Assembly: GCF_052115445.1 (NCBI RefSeq)
Contig: NZ_JBFRGR010000010.1
Coordinates: 124,001-188,000, forward strand
DNA from: Paenibacillus_E sp052115445
GTDB lineage: Bacteria; Bacillota; Bacilli; Paenibacillales; NBRC-103111
DNA: 64,000 bases
Reading direction: 5' to 3'
Numbering within the stretch: the first letter of the stretch is position 1; each line of letters starts with the position of its first letter. Position numbers and translations under genes: made by a program. The notes below the pieces were generated by a model. It did no database searches, had not been told where the DNA came from, and was given only the letters and a program-made list of their open reading frames with translations. This document shows, one piece after another, positions 62,062 through 64,000 of this stretch.

Positions 62062-62163
62062 GACTTCCCCCTAGTAAGATGTAATATGAATACGAAATAA
62101 TAGATTCATTTCATATTTTACATGTAGAGAGGGCGGAGCTTTGTCGGAATTTGTCGACGATCT

Positions 62164-63564
62164 CTAAATATTCGATAAAACACTGGGTTGAGTCGCGTTT
62201 ACTCGACGATTCTGTCTTCCGAACGAAACATAATACAGACCGAGTATGATAAGCTGTGAACCGACCAACACGACATAGATATTGCTAAAAATAGTACCAG
62301 ATCCGTGGCTGAAAAGTGGATTCCAGCTAGTCATCGAAGCCGACCCTAGATCGACGGCCTTGCTATACAGACCGATGGCGATACCTTGCCCGATGAAATT
62401 GGCCATTGACATCATGCCCATACCTACGCCAACCTGATCCTGCGGTAGGGTCCGGGAAACGGAATTGTTCACCGCAATGACGATGAAGGATTGACCGACA
62501 TTGCCCAGAACCAGGAAAACGGCAATAAGCATCGGCGAGCTACCAGTAAATGTGGCAAGCAGCAGGAAGCAGGCTAGCAATAAGCTGGAAGCCATGTAGG
62601 CAACATGCGAGTTACCTTTGGCATCGGCAAGCTTGCCACCTTTGCGACCAAATAGGGCAGACGCGACAGCGGCAGGAACCAAGGCAAAGCCAATCCAAAC
62701 CGAAGGTAGGTGTTGAACATCCGTTAACAGCAAGGGACTGAGTACATAGAGCGAGCAGCAGCTTCCGCTAATGAGGAACGAAAGTGTAAGCCCGAGCGTG
62801 TATTTTCGATTTTGAAAAAGCTTCGGTGCAATAAATGGCTCACCCGCGGTACGAATACGCACCATGAATAATCCAAGAACAAGCAGTGCGCCGAGTAAAA
62901 GCCAGACGCTGTTCGTCACGCTGAGCAGTAGTAAAGCAATGGTGACACCTAACAATCCGCCGCCAATCCAGTCGAACTTGCTTGAACTTACTGGCTGTTC
63001 ATTGCCTAGATATTTGCGGTAAAAGGGAAGTGCGGCTAGCACAACGAGAGAGACGGCGAAGAGCCAGCGCCATTGAAGTGTGCTTACAAGTAAAGCCGCG
63101 ACAACGGGGCCCAGTGCATTACCGAAGGCCAGGCCGACCGCAGTCATGCCAAGGGCTGCTCCTCTTCGTTCCAGTGGGAAGAACCGCAAGGGAATAATCA
63201 TCGACATTGCAGGTATAACGGCGGCGCCAGAAGCTTGCAAACATCGACCGACGAGCGCCATGGCGAACGTTTGCGAGGTCAGACCGATCAAGGAGCCTAG
63301 CGCAAACAAAAGGAGACCGAAAGTGACTAAATCTTTTAACCTGTAGCGATCTGCCAGCTTCCCATAGGTGACTGCGCTGATGGCATATATCAAGATATAA
63401 GCAGAAGAAAGCCAGCTTACCTGAGAAATCGTCAGATGAAATTCGGTGCTAATTTTGGGCAGAGCAATATTGAACATGACGCCGCTCATCATGGAGAGGG
63501 CCATCGTGAACATGAGGATGCGCATTAATTTGTCAGCGGTTTGCAAGGGTGCTTTGGTTGCCAT
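62164..63564 (-). CDS. MFS transporter, DHA2-like
   Basis: A 466-residue major facilitator. The segments SMMSGVMFNIALPKISTEFHLT, LADRYRLKDLVTFG and AVGLAFGNALGPVVAALLVS are those of DHA2 drug/proton exporters. ATG 63564 (MATKAPL) is preferred to a GTG four codons upstream as the AGAAAGG site lies about twelve bases before it. It follows a TetR-type gene in the same direction and a palindrome stands between them, so TetR control is likely. Confidence 0.85.
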   Translation of the reverse strand: MATKAPLQTADKLMRILMFTMALSMMSGVMFNIALPKISTEFHLTISQVSWLSSAYILIYAISAVTYGKLADRYRLKDLVTFGLLLFALGSLIGLTSQTFAMALVGRCLQASGAAVIPAMSMIIPLRFFPLERRGAALGMTAVGLAFGNALGPVVAALLVSTLQWRWLFAVSLVVLAALPFYRKYLGNEQPVSSSKFDWIGGGLLGVTIALLLLSVTNSVWLLLGALLVLGLFMVRIRTAGEPFIAPKLFQNRKYTLGLTLSFLISGSCCSLYVLSPLLLTDVQHLPSVWIGFALVPAAVASALFGRKGGKLADAKGNSHVAYMASSLLLACFLLLATFTGSSPMLIAVFLVLGNVGQSFIVIAVNNSVSRTLPQDQVGVGMGMMSMANFIGQGIAIGLYSKAVDLGSASMTSWNPLFSHGSGTIFSNIYVVLVGSQLIILGLYYVSFGRQNRRVNATQPSVLSNI

Positions 63565-63593
63565 TAAAGGACACAACCTTTCTAAGTTAGACT

Positions 63594-63605
63594 GTCAGTA
63601 CTGAC
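63594..63605. promoter_or_regulatory. candidate TetR operator
   Basis: GTCAGTACTGAC is a perfect 12-bp palindrome, extended to TGTCAGTACTGACTGACA, between the regulator and the transporter genes. Confidence 0.55.
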
Positions 63606-63620
63606 TGACATTGGGGCGAG

Positions 63621-63647
63621 AAAAAAACTAGGGCCGTAAAGCCCTAG
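63621..63647 (-). terminator. terminator at the end of the TetR gene
   Basis: On the minus strand CTAGGGC and GCCCTAG pair around TTTACG and are followed by seven T residues; the stop codon lies inside the stem. Confidence 0.7.
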
Positions 63648-64000
63648 CAAATAATTGGATACTCTCTTGCACGAAGGGAGCTAAGGTAATGCCAGGATAA
63701 CTTTTTTGAGCATCAAGATCATTCATAAAAGCTCCGAAATGCATCATAATAAAGGTAAAGGCATGCAGCTCAGGGTTCGTTGTGACGATTTTCCCTTGTG
63801 CGGACATTTCAATGAAATAGTTCGTTAGGATCTCCAGCAACTGCTGCGGATGCTTCTGGGTACGATCACGAAATCCGGGCAATTGGCCTTCATCTTCTTT
63901 GAGGCTTATTTGAATCATTTTTCGATTACGGTTCATGATCTCATGGTAGGTCGTGCTAACGAGAAGAAGATCTGTCTCCAAATCCCAAACAAGCTTCTCA
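63628..64000 (-). CDS. TetR-family regulator, C-terminal part (cut by window edge)
   Basis: A partial gene open to the window edge, without a start codon in view. The visible 123 residues are helical and fit the C-terminal ligand-binding/dimer domain of TetR regulators (TYHEIMNRNRKMIQISLKE, LEILTNYFIEMSAQGKI, AFTFIMMHFGAFMNDL). The N-terminal helix-turn-helix lies beyond the window. It likely represses the MFS exporter downstream. Confidence 0.7.
   Translation of the reverse strand, partial: EKLVWDLETDLLLVSTTYHEIMNRNRKMIQISLKEDEGQLPGFRDRTQKHPQQLLEILTNYFIEMSAQGKIVTTNPELHAFTFIMMHFGAFMNDLDAQKSYPGITLAPFVQESIQLFARALRP

Overview
The window looks like a chromosome segment from a Gram-positive, spore-forming member of the Bacillales, most likely Paenibacillus or a close relative. 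Support comes from the gene families present: Spo0M, a KimA potassium importer under a c-di-AMP (ydaO-type) riboswitch, OpuA with a GbsR-type regulator, a YesN/LplB/YtcP/LplA-type sugar transport cluster, SLH-anchored exoprotein, strong AGGAGG ribosome binding sites and GTG/TTG starts. No rRNA, tRNA, CRISPR array or intact insertion sequence was seen. Species identity is inference.

Layout. 0-6.3 kb: polysaccharide deacetylase, then a minus-strand operon (ABC exporter with a C-terminal cyclic-nucleotide-binding domain, GNAT-like protein, a 33-residue Gly/Lys-rich peptide, second GNAT-like protein) that looks like an undescribed modified-peptide system; then a DUF1801 protein and an EcsC-family protein. 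6.3-10 kb: GbsR-like regulator divergent from the opuA glycine betaine operon. 10-11.5 kb: type II NADH dehydrogenase behind two tandem Rex-like operators. 11.5-18.5 kb: AraC/YesN regulator divergent from a sugar ABC importer and a metallo-beta-lactamase-fold hydrolase. 18.5-32.5 kb: housekeeping and accessory genes (MFS transporter, GNAT, c-di-AMP riboswitch plus kimA, yqkE-like, two more polysaccharide deacetylases, a membrane transporter, DUF1801, a truncated AHSA1 gene, spo0M, Nudix, DUF1284, SRAP, GGDEF cyclase).

32.6-58.6 kb: a complete-looking extracellular contractile injection system (eCIS) locus, all on the plus strand: AAA ATPase, DUF4255 protein, sheath, two inner-tube proteins, a tail-assembly gene with an apparent programmed -1 frameshift into a DUF6760-like extension, a giant 1848-residue Gln/Ser/Arg-rich protein, LysM tube-initiator, gpD-like hub, gpV/gp5-like spike, gp25-like, two baseplate J-like proteins, a P2-gpI-like tail protein and an uncharacterised tail-end protein. 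No capsid, terminase, portal, integrase, holin or lysin is present, so this is not a prophage. No obvious PAAR tip, receptor-binding fibre or toxin cargo was recognised.

58.9-64 kb: an S8 subtilase with three SLH domains, an MFS exporter and a TetR-family regulator cut by the window edge. Between and inside genes there are short-sequence repeats (a Thr/Ser/Pro-coding hexamer array, a GTAGAA array upstream of a baseplate gene) and several copies of intergenic repeat families. The most notable observations are the peptide/GNAT/ABC operon, the frameshift signal in the eCIS and the giant disordered eCIS protein.
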